From Epiperipatus broadwayi (taxonomy: Eukaryota > Onychophora > Udeonychophora > Euonychophora > Peripatidae): DNA of 64,000 nt. The position numbers were made by a program, and so were the translations under genes. The notes beneath the pieces were generated by a model that searched no databases, was not told where the DNA came from, and worked only from the letters and a program-made list of their open reading frames with translations. The stretch spans positions 62,001-126,000 of the forward strand of contig JAQFVV010000960.1 of the NCBI GenBank assembly GCA_028023455.1, read 5' to 3'. Position 1 is the first letter of the stretch. Every line of letters begins with the position of its first letter. Positions 9,750-20,096 of the stretch are shown here, one piece after another.

Positions 9750-10540
9750 AGAGAAGAATAATATTACTGAAAATGTGTTATGTATTACTAACAGCATAAT
9801 GTTTTTAAAAAGTTTAAACAGTGTTTGAATTTTTCTGAAGACATTTAACCATTAATATTAGATGATGGAAATAATCCAACATATAATTTACTATTGACCT
9901 ACTTAGAAATATTTCAAATCAATTTAAAGTTGTAAACATTAATTCTTATTAAGCCTATATAATTAAAAAATAGGTTGAAGATAAGATGGCCACTCTTATC
10001 TTCAAAGTCGTAATCTTATGTTAAGATTTGTAGAGGTACCTCTTATGGTAAAATTAAGCACTCAGGGCACATAGTATTAAGGTTAAAGCCTTATGTGTTT
10101 TTATTGACCTACTTAATATTTTAAGATACAGTATTTGTGTAATAAATTTAAACTTAGGGTACTGAATTTATCCAAAAGGTAAGTGTTATTATTCTTTATA
10201 AAATATTTGCACTTTTAATGCTTTTTGTGGTAGATCTCTGTGGCAATTAATCACTTTATCTAAAAAACATGGTAAGAGGTTGTACCAAAATCATGTAACC
10301 AGTCATTGATATAATAATACTATCGTTAAAAAAATACAGTCATAAAGTTACATTTTAAAAAATTCCTATTATGAAACACAGAGGTGTTAATTTATTTTGA
10401 AGTTTAATCGAGTTACAAGTTCTGTAGTTGAATATCTATCATATAGTCAAAAACTAAAAATAATTTAATCTATGGTAGAATTATGCATATCATTCTGGCC
10501 ATGGGTTATCATGCAGAAAAAGCTATTTATTGTTTCATTT
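9750..10540. other. Non-coding, little recognisable
   Basis: Contains a 'gatgatggaaataatccaaca' segment at about 9863 related to the terminal motif of the 40 kb tandem repeat. Otherwise AT-rich with no supported feature. Confidence 0.4.
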
Positions 10541-10544
10541 TTTA

Positions 10545-10770
10545 TTTATAAAATTGTATAAATAATAAAAATCATATGCAACATCTAATATAAATATATA
10601 TTAATCATACATAAAAAACCTTTTTCGGCATATGGTTCTGTGCCTTTTCCAAATGTTGAAGGGTGCAGAACCATGTCTCAAAAATGATTTTTATGTATAA
10701 TTATTATTAATATACATATATTTGTATAACTGTTGTATATGATTTTTAATATTTATTATAATTTATATCA
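10545..10770. mobile_element. Palindromic MITE-like element
   Basis: Two inverted arms of about 100 bp meet near 10650. The inner parts ('catatggttctgtgcc' and 'gggtgcagaaccatg') and the outer parts ('aaaatcatatgcaaca' and 'tgttgtatatgatttt') both pair. No coding sequence. Confidence 0.65.
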
Positions 10771-10807
10771 TAAACAGCACAATGGATTTTATTAATTTCC
10801 ATTTTTG

Positions 10808-10885
10808 ATAATGGCCTAGTGGTTAGCATTGCTGCCTTCCAAGCAGGTTCACTTCCTGGTCAATGCTTTGACATATGAAAAAAAA
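10808..10885 (+). mobile_element. tRNA-Gly(TCC)-derived SINE
   Basis: The A box region 'tggcctagtggttagcat' is followed by an anticodon arm with loop CTTCCAA (anticodon TCC at 10838-10840), then a shortened link to a degenerate B box ('ttcacttcctgg') and the SINE-specific 'catatgaaaaaaaaatt' tail. The full-length relative at 41.97 kb has an intact T arm. A pseudo-tRNA, not a functional tRNA gene. Confidence 0.8.
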
Positions 10886-10899
10886 ATTAGATGTATAGA

Positions 10900-11395
10900 T
10901 AAACATGGCTATTGTTTTGAAAGTTACTTAATTTCTGGGAGAGTGAGAGATTGGCATGTAGAAATTGTCACTTTTTACAGATTATAATGGTTGAAGATTA
11001 ATTTAAATAAAATATAAGCATATTCTAATTTATGAGTAGTTTGGAACAGTATAGAAAGAAAATTTTTTTAAAACTGGCCCTGTGAACTTTATATTGTCTT
11101 AATTCAAAATTTGTCTATTACATAACATCTTATATCTTCATTAAATAATAAGCTGTTAACAAAGAGTACTTCAATACTCTTTCATAATTTTATAAAATAT
11201 CTAAAATATTTTTTTCATAAAAATTATTATGCTCATTACATGGATTTTATTATTATTCAGGTTAAAGAGCTACTAACTCATTTCTTCTAGGATATTCTTT
11301 ACCAGAAAATCTTTTTATTTCTGAATTCTATGATTCCAGTAAAATACATTGTGTGTATATATAAAATTTAGTTCTAAATATAACTTTTTAATCGG
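10900..11395. other. Non-coding
   Basis: AT-rich sequence, nothing recognised. Confidence 0.4.
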
Positions 11396-11399
11396 ATTA

Positions 11400-11595
11400 A
11401 ATCCTACAATCTACATACTGTTCTCTCAGATCCAAGGCTCCTCACTGATGAAAACCACAAGCTAGAAGCTAATCTGGGGATATTGGATGAGCAGGTACTT
11501 GACAGGGATTTTATGCATAAATCTTTTTGCAACCATTGATTACTAAGGCTTGCACTAGGTGGTACTACTGTATGAAGAGTTTGCTATTGTATTTT
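11400..11595 (+). mobile_element. HHE-1 fragment
   Basis: Plus-strand copy from 'ctcagatccaaggctcctc' through the ribozyme region to 'ttgcactaggtggtactac' and 'gaagagtttgc', matching one HHE-1 arm. Confidence 0.7.
11432..11490 (+). ncRNA. Hammerhead relic
   Basis: Core CUGAUGA at 11445-11451 and stem I (UCCUCA with UGGGGA) are intact, and the outer CCAA/UUGG helix is kept. Stem II is disrupted, and the GAAA reads GAAG with UAAUC in place of UAGUC, so cleavage is doubtful. Confidence 0.6.
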
Positions 11596-12310
11596 TAATA
11601 TTTGAAATTAAATTTGTGCATGTTAAAAATAGTTTACAAAATTTTTGTGTTTATGAAGGCAGAATTTTTTTAAAAAGTAATTTTTAGTTAAACAATCAAA
11701 AGAACTTAAGATTTCACCCTTCATTTTGTTTTGTTTTTATTTTAATTAATGAATTAGTCGGGAAGTTCAACAAAAGCATATATTTTAAAAATCATATCTC
11801 TGAAAACTTATTGAATCCATATCAATGCAGTTTGAAATTTGATCCACCAATACCATTATCTGGGAACTGGTTTGACAACCCTAAAATATTCAATAGAAGA
11901 CATTAAAATCAATAACAAGATTTAACCCAACATAAATTCTAAGTTAAATAAACTTTTTAAAAATTAATTACATCTGAAATTTATTAGAGATCGGTGAGTT
12001 TTTCTTAAAACTATTTTTTTTTTACTTTGATATCAGTTTACACTAATAAATAAATTAGAGCAGTTTATGATGATTGGGGAAAGTGAGTGGCCTGATTTAG
12101 ACTATTGGGGTGTATTGCCTATTAGGAACTTGAGTATCTGCAACAATTGTTTTGAAATATAATAACGAAACTAGTTTTAAAATTATTTTGTTTTTACATT
12201 AGAGTTTTTACTTATTCTATTCTCAGTTTATTCTCCTTATTGGCATTTATTCACCATTGTTCATTTTTCTGTACATATTTTTATATTAAACTGATTTCCA
12301 CCTTTTTTAG

Positions 12311-12571
12311 AAAAAAGAAAAGAAAGAGAAAGAAGAGGAAAAGGAGGAAGAAGAAGAGATGCAAAAAGAGGATAAAGAAGTGAAAAAAGTTGAGGAAGAA
12401 GCAGAAGAAGATGAAGAAAAAGAAGAGGAAGGGAAAGAAGTCAAAAAAGAAAATGAAGCAGAGGAGGACAATGAACCAGAAGATGAAGAGGAGGAAGATG
12501 AATCAGATGAAGAAGAGGAAGATCAACCAGACAATGAAGAAAAAGATGAACCAGAAGACAAAGAAGAGTAG
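12311..12571 (+). CDS. Candidate Glu/Lys-rich terminal exon
   Basis: A 'ttccaccttttttag' acceptor-like site ends at 12310. The next 86 codons are open and extremely rich in Glu, Lys and Asp, with one Met at 12359 and a stop at 12569-12571. After the stop, a -1 frame continues in the same style to 12690 (DKPEEEDEPEYGEDEDEEEE and onwards). So this is either a charged tail exon, a decayed one, or simply purine microsatellite that happens to be open. Composition favours caution. Confidence 0.25.
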   Translation, partial: KKEKKEKEEEKEEEEEMQKEDKEVKKVEEEAEEDEEKEEEGKEVKKENEAEEDNEPEDEEEEDESDEEEEDQPDNEEKDEPEDKEE

Positions 12572-12955
12572 ATAAACCAGAAGAGGAAGATGAACCAGAA
12601 TATGGAGAGGATGAAGATGAAGAGGAGGAAGATGAGGAAGAGAAAGAAGAGAAGGAAGATGAAGACAGGAAGAAAAGGAAGGTGAAGTAGAGGAAAAGAA
12701 AGATAAGGATGAGGAAGATGAAGAGGAAGTCAAAGATGAAGATGAAAATGAAGAACAGGAAGAAGAGGAAGATGAAGTGGAGGAAGATAAAGAGGAGGAA
12801 TAAGATGAGGAAAATGAAAAGCAGGAATAAGAGGAAGATAAAAAGGAAGACAGAGGAAGAAGAGGAAAAAATGAAGAGGAGGAAGAGAGAAAATAGGAGT
12901 AAGAGAAAAAGGAAATAGAAAAGGAGAGGAAAAAATGAAGAGAAATATCAGTAGG
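12311..12955 (+). repeat. Long polypurine tract (GAA/GAG/GAT-rich)
   Basis: About 640 bases with A or G at almost every position, locally GAAGAG- and GATGAA-periodic and increasingly irregular to the right. Minus-strand frame 12503-13024 is open as a Ser/Phe/Leu-rich shadow. Mirror-symmetric purine runs of this kind can form triplex DNA and stall polymerases. Confidence 0.9.
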
Positions 12956-13019
12956 ATGAAGGGGACAAGAAAGGAAAGAAGGGAGATAATAGGGAGGCAG
13001 AAGAAAACTAATAAGCAGC

Positions 13020-14125
13020 AACAATAATGTCTTCTTATTTGACTATGGTTTCCCTTATTATATAATCCACAATTTTTATTATTTCTTCTCTCTTTTTTTT
13101 ATTGTTTTATGTTTTCTCTCCCGCACAGCCATATATTTGATGCAGCAAATTTAATTTTTTTTTCCATTTTTAAATTCCGTCTTTTGTTTCTTAACACTTC
13201 GTTCTAAGCGAGCGTAAATAATAAACTTTCTGTATAATTATCATAAGTATCTTCAGCTTCAATGTTGAATTTATTTTTAAACCATATTAGTGTGTGTGTG
13301 TGTATGTATGTTTTTAATCACATATTTAAAATTTCTATAATTTTTTTTTAATACTTACTAAATTTATCGTTCTATTCTAACCTATTGTATTGGATGTAAA
13401 ATATTTTTCTGGAGTATTCCATCTCAATTATAGATTATTTAATTTATGATTGTTCACAAACATCACAATCTGCCAATGATTTCTATGTAAATCTTAATTG
13501 AATTATTTTTAAGAAATCGAAACTGTGATTAATTAATTTTTTTTAATTAAATGTAAATTTAACCTGATAGTATATATATGTTTGCCGAATGATTGTTTTG
13601 CTGTTTTTAAATAAGTAAACAACTTCTTGAGTTTTGAAAAGCAAGAGTAAATACATTATTAGACCCGAAATCCTTCTCATTCTGTCAAACTGATAACATC
13701 AAAGGAGATTTTTAAATATTGTAATGTGTTAATGAATAAAAGATGTTTCTTTTCTGAAATGTCAATTTCAACATTAATAATGTTAACAAACGTTTCTCTA
13801 AATTTTCAAGACCAATAAGATGAAAATATTTGAACAATTGTTTGCATATTTTTGAAATTGTTTTTTTAGATAATGGAAAGAAGAGAGGGGTTACACTATT
13901 TTTCTTCTCATTGTAATAAAATATTAACTTGTTTAAGATTCATTTTTTGAAAATGATACATTTGAAGTCACTTGTTTTATATACATACATATATGGAGAT
14001 TTATATATAAAACATATGGATTTCAGATGTATACTGAGAATTTTGATTTCCCATGCTTTTGCATATATTTATATAGACGTTTATATAGCTACATTATATT
14101 CAGATATCCCATGACAAACACTCAT
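13020..14125. other. Non-coding
   Basis: AT-rich with a (TG)n stretch near 13291-13310. No gene or RNA seen; the open frame at 13929-14114 has no support. Confidence 0.4.
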
Positions 14126-14235
14126 ATATAAACATCTATTAATATATAGGGTATATGAGCACAGACCTTTACACCACTCTCCACTCTATCTCATAACACT
14201 GGTACACTTGAACACATATATGTCGAAAAGATAAA

Positions 14236-14292
14236 TGATCACCAATATTCGTATTTCATGCTAAACCAGCAATCATCAGTTGGTCCAGTTTA
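14236..14292 (-). ncRNA. Hammerhead ribozyme, HHE-3 (left arm)
   Basis: Core CUGAUGA at 14279-14273. Stem II is UGCUG/UAGCA type, GAAA is present, and stem III is AU..AU with one weakened pair. H17 is A, followed by UUGG pairing with CCAA. The outer stem I helix is poor. Confidence 0.65.
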
Positions 14293-14753
14293 CCATCTCT
14301 ACACATATATGCTGTAAGTGTTCAGATATATATTAAGATAGCCAATTTTCACACTTTAATAAACAGGCTTCAATCTACTCCACACTCCAACTCTTCAACG
14401 TCCATCCAATTTAAAATCTGATGATGGAACGCTCAAAGGCCACTCTGAGGCTGAGATTACACAGGTATATAATAAGCCTGTGTTTCAGTTATTACATAGT
14501 AGAGATGTCTGCCCATCCCTTGTATATGTATTAAATGGATTATGTCCTGTACATGAGGGGTCAGATTAACCTATGGTCAACATGGGTGTGACAAGAATCT
14601 CGGCCTCAGGATGGCCTTTGAGCGTTCCATCATCAGATTTTCAATTAGATGGACAGTTGGAGTGTGGAGTAGATTGAAGCCTGTCCATTAAAGTGTGAAG
14701 ATTGGCTATCTTAATATATATCTGAGCACTTATAGAATATATGTGTAGAGATG

Positions 14754-14808
14754 GTAATATGGACCAACTGATGATTGATTTAGCATGAAATACGTATATT
14801 GGTGATTA
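14754..14808 (+). ncRNA. Hammerhead motif with shortened stem II
   Basis: Core at 14768-14774. Inner stem I is CCAA 14764-14767 with UUGG 14799-14802. Outer helix is UAAU 14754-14757 with AUUA 14805-14808. About four bases of stem II are missing relative to the 17.5 kb copy, which should weaken folding. Confidence 0.6.
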
Positions 14809-15259
14809 TTTATCTTTTCAACAAATGTGTTCAAGTGTATCAATGTTATGAGATAGAGTGGAGAGTGGTGGGTGGTGTGAAGGTCTGTGCTCATATACCC
14901 TATATATTACATATATAGACACAGGTATATAATAAGCCTGTGTTTCAGTTAAACATCTATTAATGTAAACATTTCTATTGCAAAAACAAATGTGACTTCA
15001 TTTTACATTTAAAAAGTAAATCTGATCAAAAGGGATGGTGTATTGGTATAAAATGCATTAGTGAAATTGATCATTCCAATAGTAATAATTTTTATTAATC
15101 ATTTATTGGATTGGAGATTATTCCCGTTATGAATAATATTTCTATATTATGATTTTCACAACACTATTCTCACACAAGGTAGGGACTAGTTTTTAATCTG
15201 CTTTTAACACTTTGTGGAGGAGTGTAATTATAAACATATCAAAAATGTGAAAAAGAGAT

Positions 15260-15316
15260 ATGATCCCCAAGATGCACATTTCATGCTGAATCAGTACTCT
15301 TCAGTTGACCAGACTA
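15260..15316 (-). ncRNA. Hammerhead ribozyme, HHE-2
   Basis: The core reads CUGAAGA (position 7 A, allowed). Stem II is extended, GAAA present, stem III AUG/CAU, C17, then UUGG pairing with UCAA (one G-U). The outer helix is imperfect. Plausibly active. Confidence 0.65.
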
Positions 15317-15545
15317 CAATCTCTTACCCATATATTTATCATCCCTACTTTGCATGAGAGGGGTATAGTAAAAATTACACTACAGAAATATTATTCATTA
15401 AGTGAATAGTCTGCAGATTAATTAATTTCTAATAAAAATTATTACTATACTTCTGTCAAATGGGTTGTGTCAAAGTTGTGAGGCTAATAAGTTTGATATT
15501 TATTAATCAAACTGTAGTTATTGTCTATATGTGCAAACGATAGTG

Positions 15546-15600
15546 GTCTGGGCCAACTGATGAGTGCTGATTTCAGCATGAAATGTGCATCTTGAGGGGA
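15546..15600 (+). ncRNA. Hammerhead ribozyme, HHE-2
   Basis: Core CUGAUGA at 15557-15563. A seven-pair stem II (GUGCUGA/UCAGCAU, first pair G-U), GAAA, stem III AUG/CAU and C17 follow. Inner stem I keeps three of four pairs (CAA/UUG). The outer helix is not conserved. Confidence 0.7.
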
Positions 15601-15699
15601 AACATCTTTTTGATCATGTCTATGATGCAGAAAGAAACCAGTCCCTACCTTGCATGAGAATGGTATAGTAAAAATTACATTACAGAAATATCATTCCAA

Positions 15700-16290
15700 G
15701 ATTAACATAAATATATTATAACGTTTTCTGTTTTGCTAGGCCTCTACACGCATTAAAAATGTGCGAGTTGATCAAGTTATGTAAAAGACCATTAAAAATG
15801 CAGAGTTGATCAAGTTATGTAAAAGAAAAATAAATGTTTCATTTATTTTAATTCAAAAAAAAGAACGTTCCATTATTATTCTAAAAACATAACTATCTTT
15901 CCTGATCAACTCGGCCTAGTACTTGTTACGAATTGTGCTATCAACGAAATCAGCTTTTAATTTATTTAATATGGGTGCCAGGATCCTTTTATTCTAAAGA
16001 ATCCACTGAAATCATCATATAACGTCTCACAAATAAAAAAAGGAAAAATACTTTTAAACTAATCGGTATTGCATCATACTGTAACGAGAATTATTTTTTT
16101 AGATTATTATTCCTGGGCTTATTCAAACATATTAGCAAAGGTAAATTACATTCTTAAATCTTATTAAACTAATAATAAATTTAACAATAAAAAATAATAA
16201 CTATTATTAATAACGTACAAATGAAAATTGATATTAGAAATATATTTTATTCTTACAAACTAAAATATTTCACATTAAGTTGCTAATTAA
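15700..16290. other. Non-coding
   Basis: A short tandem ('gagttgatcaagttatgtaaaag', about 15757 and 15792) is the only structure seen. Confidence 0.4.
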
Positions 16291-16509
16291 ATAAATTGGA
16301 GAGAACATACGTTAATTCAGACATAAATCCAGCAATAAGAAAAACAATAGTTAAACAATTAATTAAAAAGTTCTGGTATAAACAAAAGTCTCTTGTACAG
16401 AAAAATGAATGTCTCTATCGGGGTCCTAATATACGTATATTTTTACGAGTTGTTTGCAAATGCTTAAATTTGTCACAATCAGTAATAATAAAGCATAACT
16501 TACCGGTAA

Positions 16510-16910
16510 GTTTAGTGAATTCAGTAGTAGATAACTATGCATAGTTTTTTGGGTAGAATGAGCTCGGCCTTTTGGTTATTATTTGATCTTGTGGTCCATT
16601 CTCCTAGTCGGTCACGAAGGCTTTTCTGGTGTACATCTTCAGGCACGATGTCTGCAAAAGTTCCAGTTCACTCCAACATGCCAAATTATTTCAGTGTAGA
16701 GCGATCCTGGATGTATTATTGTTATCCAGGACCAACCAGAGAAACAAACAAAACAAGATGTTCTTTAAACTGGTCTCTGCCTTTTATACTAGAGGCCCAG
16801 TTTTCAGACAGCTGCGTATGCTATTATCATGGTGTTTTTGGTTCATAATCTTGTATAGTCTTTATACTCATTTTTCAATTACAAAGTTCTAATTTTTTAG
16901 TGAATCTTTC
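16510..16910 (-). promoter_or_regulatory. Promoter-like or LTR-like segment with TATA box
   Basis: This stretch is noticeably less AT-rich than its surroundings. On the minus strand TATAAAAG (16788-16781) is preceded by 'gggcctctag' and followed about 30 bp on by a T-rich 'ttgttttgtttgtttctc' leader, the layout of a Pol II core promoter. It could be the promoter half of a solo LTR or of an unannotated minus-strand transcript. No terminal repeats, primer site or coding sequence could be tied to it. Plus-strand open frames at 16296-16892 appear incidental. Confidence 0.3.
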
Positions 16911-17049
16911 GGCCATCTTTAATTCTTTAATTAGCTAAAATATTTTTCTTTTAGCTTATCTTTTTATTTTACTTTTGGAATTCTTTTGTTCTCTCCAATT
17001 CTACTTTTATTTCTACTTACATAAAAAAAAATACGAAAGAATAATTTAA

Positions 17050-17450
17050 CTTTCATTGTACTTTTTTTTTTTAAAAAAAAAAAATAAAAAAATTATAGTA
17101 AAAAAAAAATCTAAATTTACTTTTATTTTTTAGCTTTTACCAAATGCCAATATATTTGCACCGTATATAAATAAACGGTACAATATGTAGATAATAATTT
17201 TGCATTAAAAAATTAGAAACATTGTATTTAACACACACACACACACACAATTAAACTTAATTTATGAAAAACATCAAATCACTATTGTTAAACTATATAA
17301 ATTAAACACATATATTTTTGATATAAATACATTTGCTTGAAAATAAATTTTGTGATGAATGACACTTGACTTCCACACACATGTGCGCATGCACACAGGA
17401 GTAATTTCTGCAAATACACAAAAGTTTTATTAATATATCAGATGTATTAG
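17050..17450. other. Low-complexity AT sequence with (CA)n
   Basis: Poly-T/poly-A runs at 17063-17111 and a short (CA)n at 17230-17249. Nothing else seen. Confidence 0.5.
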
Positions 17451-17523
17451 CACAGACTTTCACATAACCCACCACTCTATCTCATATTACTGATACACTT
17501 GAATACATATGTTGAAAAGATAA

Positions 17524-17582
17524 ATAATCACCAATATACGTATTTCATGCTAAACCAGCAATCATCAGTTGGTCCAGATTAT
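17524..17582 (-). ncRNA. Hammerhead ribozyme, HHE-3, best-preserved copy
   Basis: Core CUGAUGA at 17568-17562. Stem II has five pairs after a U-U first position. GAA is 17546-17544. Stem III AUA/UAU is 17543-17541 with 17538-17536. H17 is A (17535). Inner stem I CCAA/UUGG is 17572-17569 with 17534-17531. Outer helix AUAAUC/GAUUAU is 17582-17577 with 17529-17524. Relative to HHE-2, stem III G-C and outer-helix G-C pairs are both replaced by A-U, i.e. covariation. Confidence 0.82.
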
Positions 17583-17990
17583 CATCTCTACACATATTTG
17601 CAATAAGTACTCAGATATATATTAAGATATCCAGTCTTCGTACTTCAATGGACAGGCTTTAATCCACTCCAACTCTTCAACCATTCATCCAATTGAAAAT
17701 CTGATGATGGAACACTCAAAGGTCACACTGAGGCCGAGATTCTTGTCACACCAATGTTGATCTAAAGTTAGTCTGACCTCTCATGTACAGGACAAAATCC
17801 ATTTAATACATATGCAAAGAATGGGCAGACATCTCTACTATGTAATAACTGAAATACAAGCTTATTATATACTTCTATGAATATATGTAATATATAGGGT
17901 ATATGTGCACAGACTTTCACATGACCCACCACTAACTACTCTATCTCATATCACTGATACACTTGAACACATATTTTTTGAAAAGATAAA

Positions 17991-18049
17991 TAATCACCAA
18001 TATATGTATTTCATGCTAGACCAGCAAACATCAGTTGGTCCAGATTATC
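17991..18049 (-). ncRNA. Hammerhead relic, HHE-3 second unit
   Basis: Same fold as the upstream unit but the core reads CUGAUGU, losing the invariant A9. Stem I and stem III remain pairable. Confidence 0.65.
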
Positions 18050-18412
18050 CTCTCTACACATATATGCAATAAGTGCTCAGCTATATATTAAGATAGCCAA
18101 TCTTCATACTTTAATGGACAGGCATCAATTCACTCCACTCTTCAATTGTCTATCCAATTAAAGAATATCATATTTTATTACATGACTTCAGCTTTCAGTA
18201 ACATATTGAGTGAAAAAAGTGAGAAAAAATAAGTGTTAAAGACATAGAAAGATAGAAAAACCTTGTAGAGGCATGATGATTGTTGAAAATCATGATAAGG
18301 GATTAGCTACAGCTCTTCATGGAATATGACAAAATAACAGGAATATATATCATGTCACATGACCAGCTTTCTCATTGCTGTTTCAGCATGTTTTTTCTTT
18401 ACCTCTGTGAGA

Positions 18413-19075
18413 CCTAGTATAAGCTTTAATAACTAATAGATGCCAGAGGATACTGCTTATTATATTTCTACCCTATCTAAATATCTCTAGACTATTTGCA
18501 AGCTTATGGTTATCATTAGTGAGGAGCTTTGGGTCTTGGAGCAGTGCACATGGATCATTAGGAAACGAATGCACTTTCCTCCTAGTAACCATCATTTACC
18601 TCTCATTTTAATTATCATTCTATCAGCCCAAATTAAAATAATCATGTATGCTTTCAATCTAACCCAAATTGTTTACATAGCCATATAGATTTGAAATCAA
18701 AGGATAAATGTGCCTATATTTGTTTAAAAAATGAAGGATGCCATAATATATAGATACTGAACTAGTTTCAGATCTATATGATTATAAAAATGAGTAGACT
18801 TAGGTTGAAAACATTTACATGTTTTTAATTTGAGCTAATATCTTGATAATTAAAGATAAAAATAAATAATGGTTGCCAGAAGAAAGGTACATAAGATCCT
18901 AAACATCCAAATATATCATTTCAAGATTCAAAGCTTCTCATTAATAAAGGCCATAAGCTTGAAACTAGTCTGGGAATATTGGATACCTGCACTTGATAGG
19001 GATTTATTAAGCGCTATCATCGGTGAATGTCATTTACTGAACCTTACTGTTGTCTAAAAAATATGTTGCTACAAC
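18413..19075 (+). mobile_element. Old HHE-1-related insertion, inverted halves
   Basis: A minus-oriented portion ('taataactaatagatgcc' to 'attagtgaggagctttggg', 18425-18535) is followed by a plus-oriented unit (about 18720-19070) with 'gatactgaactagtttcag' and 'aggccataagcttgaaac'. Ribozyme cores are degraded. The sequence is diverged from the younger copies at 46-52 kb. Confidence 0.6.
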
Positions 19076-19079
19076 ATTG

Positions 19080-19550
19080 AATAAGCTGAAGTCATATGAG
19101 AGAATCACGTGATATTTATTGGTTTTAAACGATTTCTGGTCATAGGATAGAGTTGCTTATAGTTATTAAAAAAAACTAAGAATACCATAATGTATAGAAA
19201 CTGAACTAGTTTCAGTTCTATATGACTATACAGGCAAGTTGGCTTAAATTGCAAACATTTACAAGTTTTTCAGATTGGTCTGATAGCTTGACAGTTGAAC
19301 AGAGAGTTAAATGATGCACAGCAGAAGAAAGATACATTAGATCCTAATCCAGACATGGGTCCAAGAATTGAAGCTCCTCACTGATAAAAGCTACAAGCTT
19401 GAAACCAGTCTGGGGATATTGGATAGGTCAGCATTGAATATGAATTTATTAAGCAATGTCATTTCCATGTGTCAATTAGAAAACTATCATAAGGCATCTA
19501 TTAGTTACTAAAACTTACAGTAGGTGGCACAGCTGTGATGAAAGGAAAAA
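19080..19550 (+). mobile_element. HHE-1-related unit, plus strand
   Basis: Begins 'cacgtgatatttattgg' and runs through 'ctgaactagtttcagttct', the ribozyme region (19361-19422) and 'taggtggcacagctgtgatg'. Length about 455 bp agrees with the HHE-1 unit. Head-to-tail with the preceding plus-strand portion. Confidence 0.65.
19361..19422 (+). ncRNA. Hammerhead relic
   Basis: Stem I (UCCUCA/UGGGGA) is intact. The core reads CUGAUAA (19381-19387, invariant G8 lost). A short stem II, GAAAC and CAGUC follow. Probably inactive through one core substitution. Confidence 0.65.
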
Positions 19551-19559
19551 AAATTGTAC

Positions 19560-20090
19560 TTAAAAAATATTTTTTAAAAATTATTTGTTATAAATAAAAC
19601 TAGGTAGTGGAATGTATTATAATTTAAATAAAAATATTTTAATAATTAAAATTTCTTTTTTTAATTAAAAAATGATTGCTTCTAAATCAATTTTGTGATT
19701 ATTATAAGAAAATAAATGTTTAATTAATGCTCATACAAAAATATGGCATGGAAGATATTTCAATAAATTCTTAATGAAATACGAAAGTTTTTTGTTAAAA
19801 ATGAAAATCAATAAATAATCTTAAATTTCAGATTTGAAAATAAAGTTTAATAAAATTTCTATTTATTACATCTTATTGCTGCCATTATAGTTAAAAATAG
19901 AACAGTCAATTGTTTGGGGTGTCATGATGTTTGGCAATTAGTTGATCCAAGAACCTAAAATAAAATTAACCTCTCAACCATTGCATTAAACTTATATGGG
20001 GTGTTAATATCATTCATTTTAATTTACTATTTTTTTATTTGAATCTCAAAAAATTGTACTAAATAAATTTAAAACAAATTTCATTTATTT
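19560..20090. other. Non-coding
   Basis: AT-rich, with no recognised feature. Confidence 0.4.
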
Positions 20091-20096
20091 TTAGTA

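Larger units (their letters stand above)
14144..14950 (+). mobile_element. HHE-3 insertion with inverted partial copy and 14-bp target duplication
   Basis: The insertion is bounded by the perfect direct repeat 'aaacatctattaat' at 14130-14143 and 14951-14964. The right part is one complete plus-strand unit: the 30-bp segment at 14461-14490 recurs at 14921-14950, an offset of 460 bp, equal to the unit length seen as a 457-bp tandem period at 17.4-17.9 kb. The left part (14144-about 14455) is a truncated inverted copy, so 14140-14909 forms a giant hairpin with arms of about 310 bp. Both arms carry hammerhead motifs. The pattern suggests reverse transcription of a circular or concatemeric RNA with inversion at the 5' end. 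Confidence 0.85.
15080..15690 (+). mobile_element. HHE-2 insertion, inverted pair
   Basis: A minus-strand unit (about 15080-15375, hammerhead 15260-15316) is joined to a plus-strand unit (about 15355-15690, hammerhead 15546-15600). 'tcattccaa' at 15071-15079 and 15691-15699 is a probable 9-bp target duplication. Shared unit features are 'cttttaacactttgtggagg', 'aaattacactacagaaata' and 'tcaaagttgtgag'. No open frame. Confidence 0.8.
17446..18172 (-). mobile_element. HHE-3 head-to-tail tandem
   Basis: Two minus-strand units in direct orientation. 'cacagactttcacat' is at 17451 and again at 17908, a period of 457 bp. The first unit is complete (to about 17907); the second is cut near 18172. Each carries a hammerhead (17524-17582 and 17991-18049). 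Tandem ribozyme units are the expected precursor structure for monomer release and circularisation in retrozymes. Confidence 0.85.

Noticed and set aside
10808-10885. Functional tRNA-Gly gene
   Set aside because: The region between the anticodon arm and the B box is deleted and the sequence continues into a SINE body; it is a SINE head. The same applies to 41967-42060, where target duplications show insertion.
12503-13024. 173-residue Ser/Leu/Phe-rich minus-strand protein
   Set aside because: It is the antisense of the polypurine tract; composition is dictated entirely by the repeat.
14401-14420. Extra hammerhead at 'aaatctgatgatggaacg'
   Set aside because: CUGAUGA occurs, but no stem II hairpin followed by GAAA or pairable stem I is nearby; it is a conserved internal part of the HHE-3 unit.
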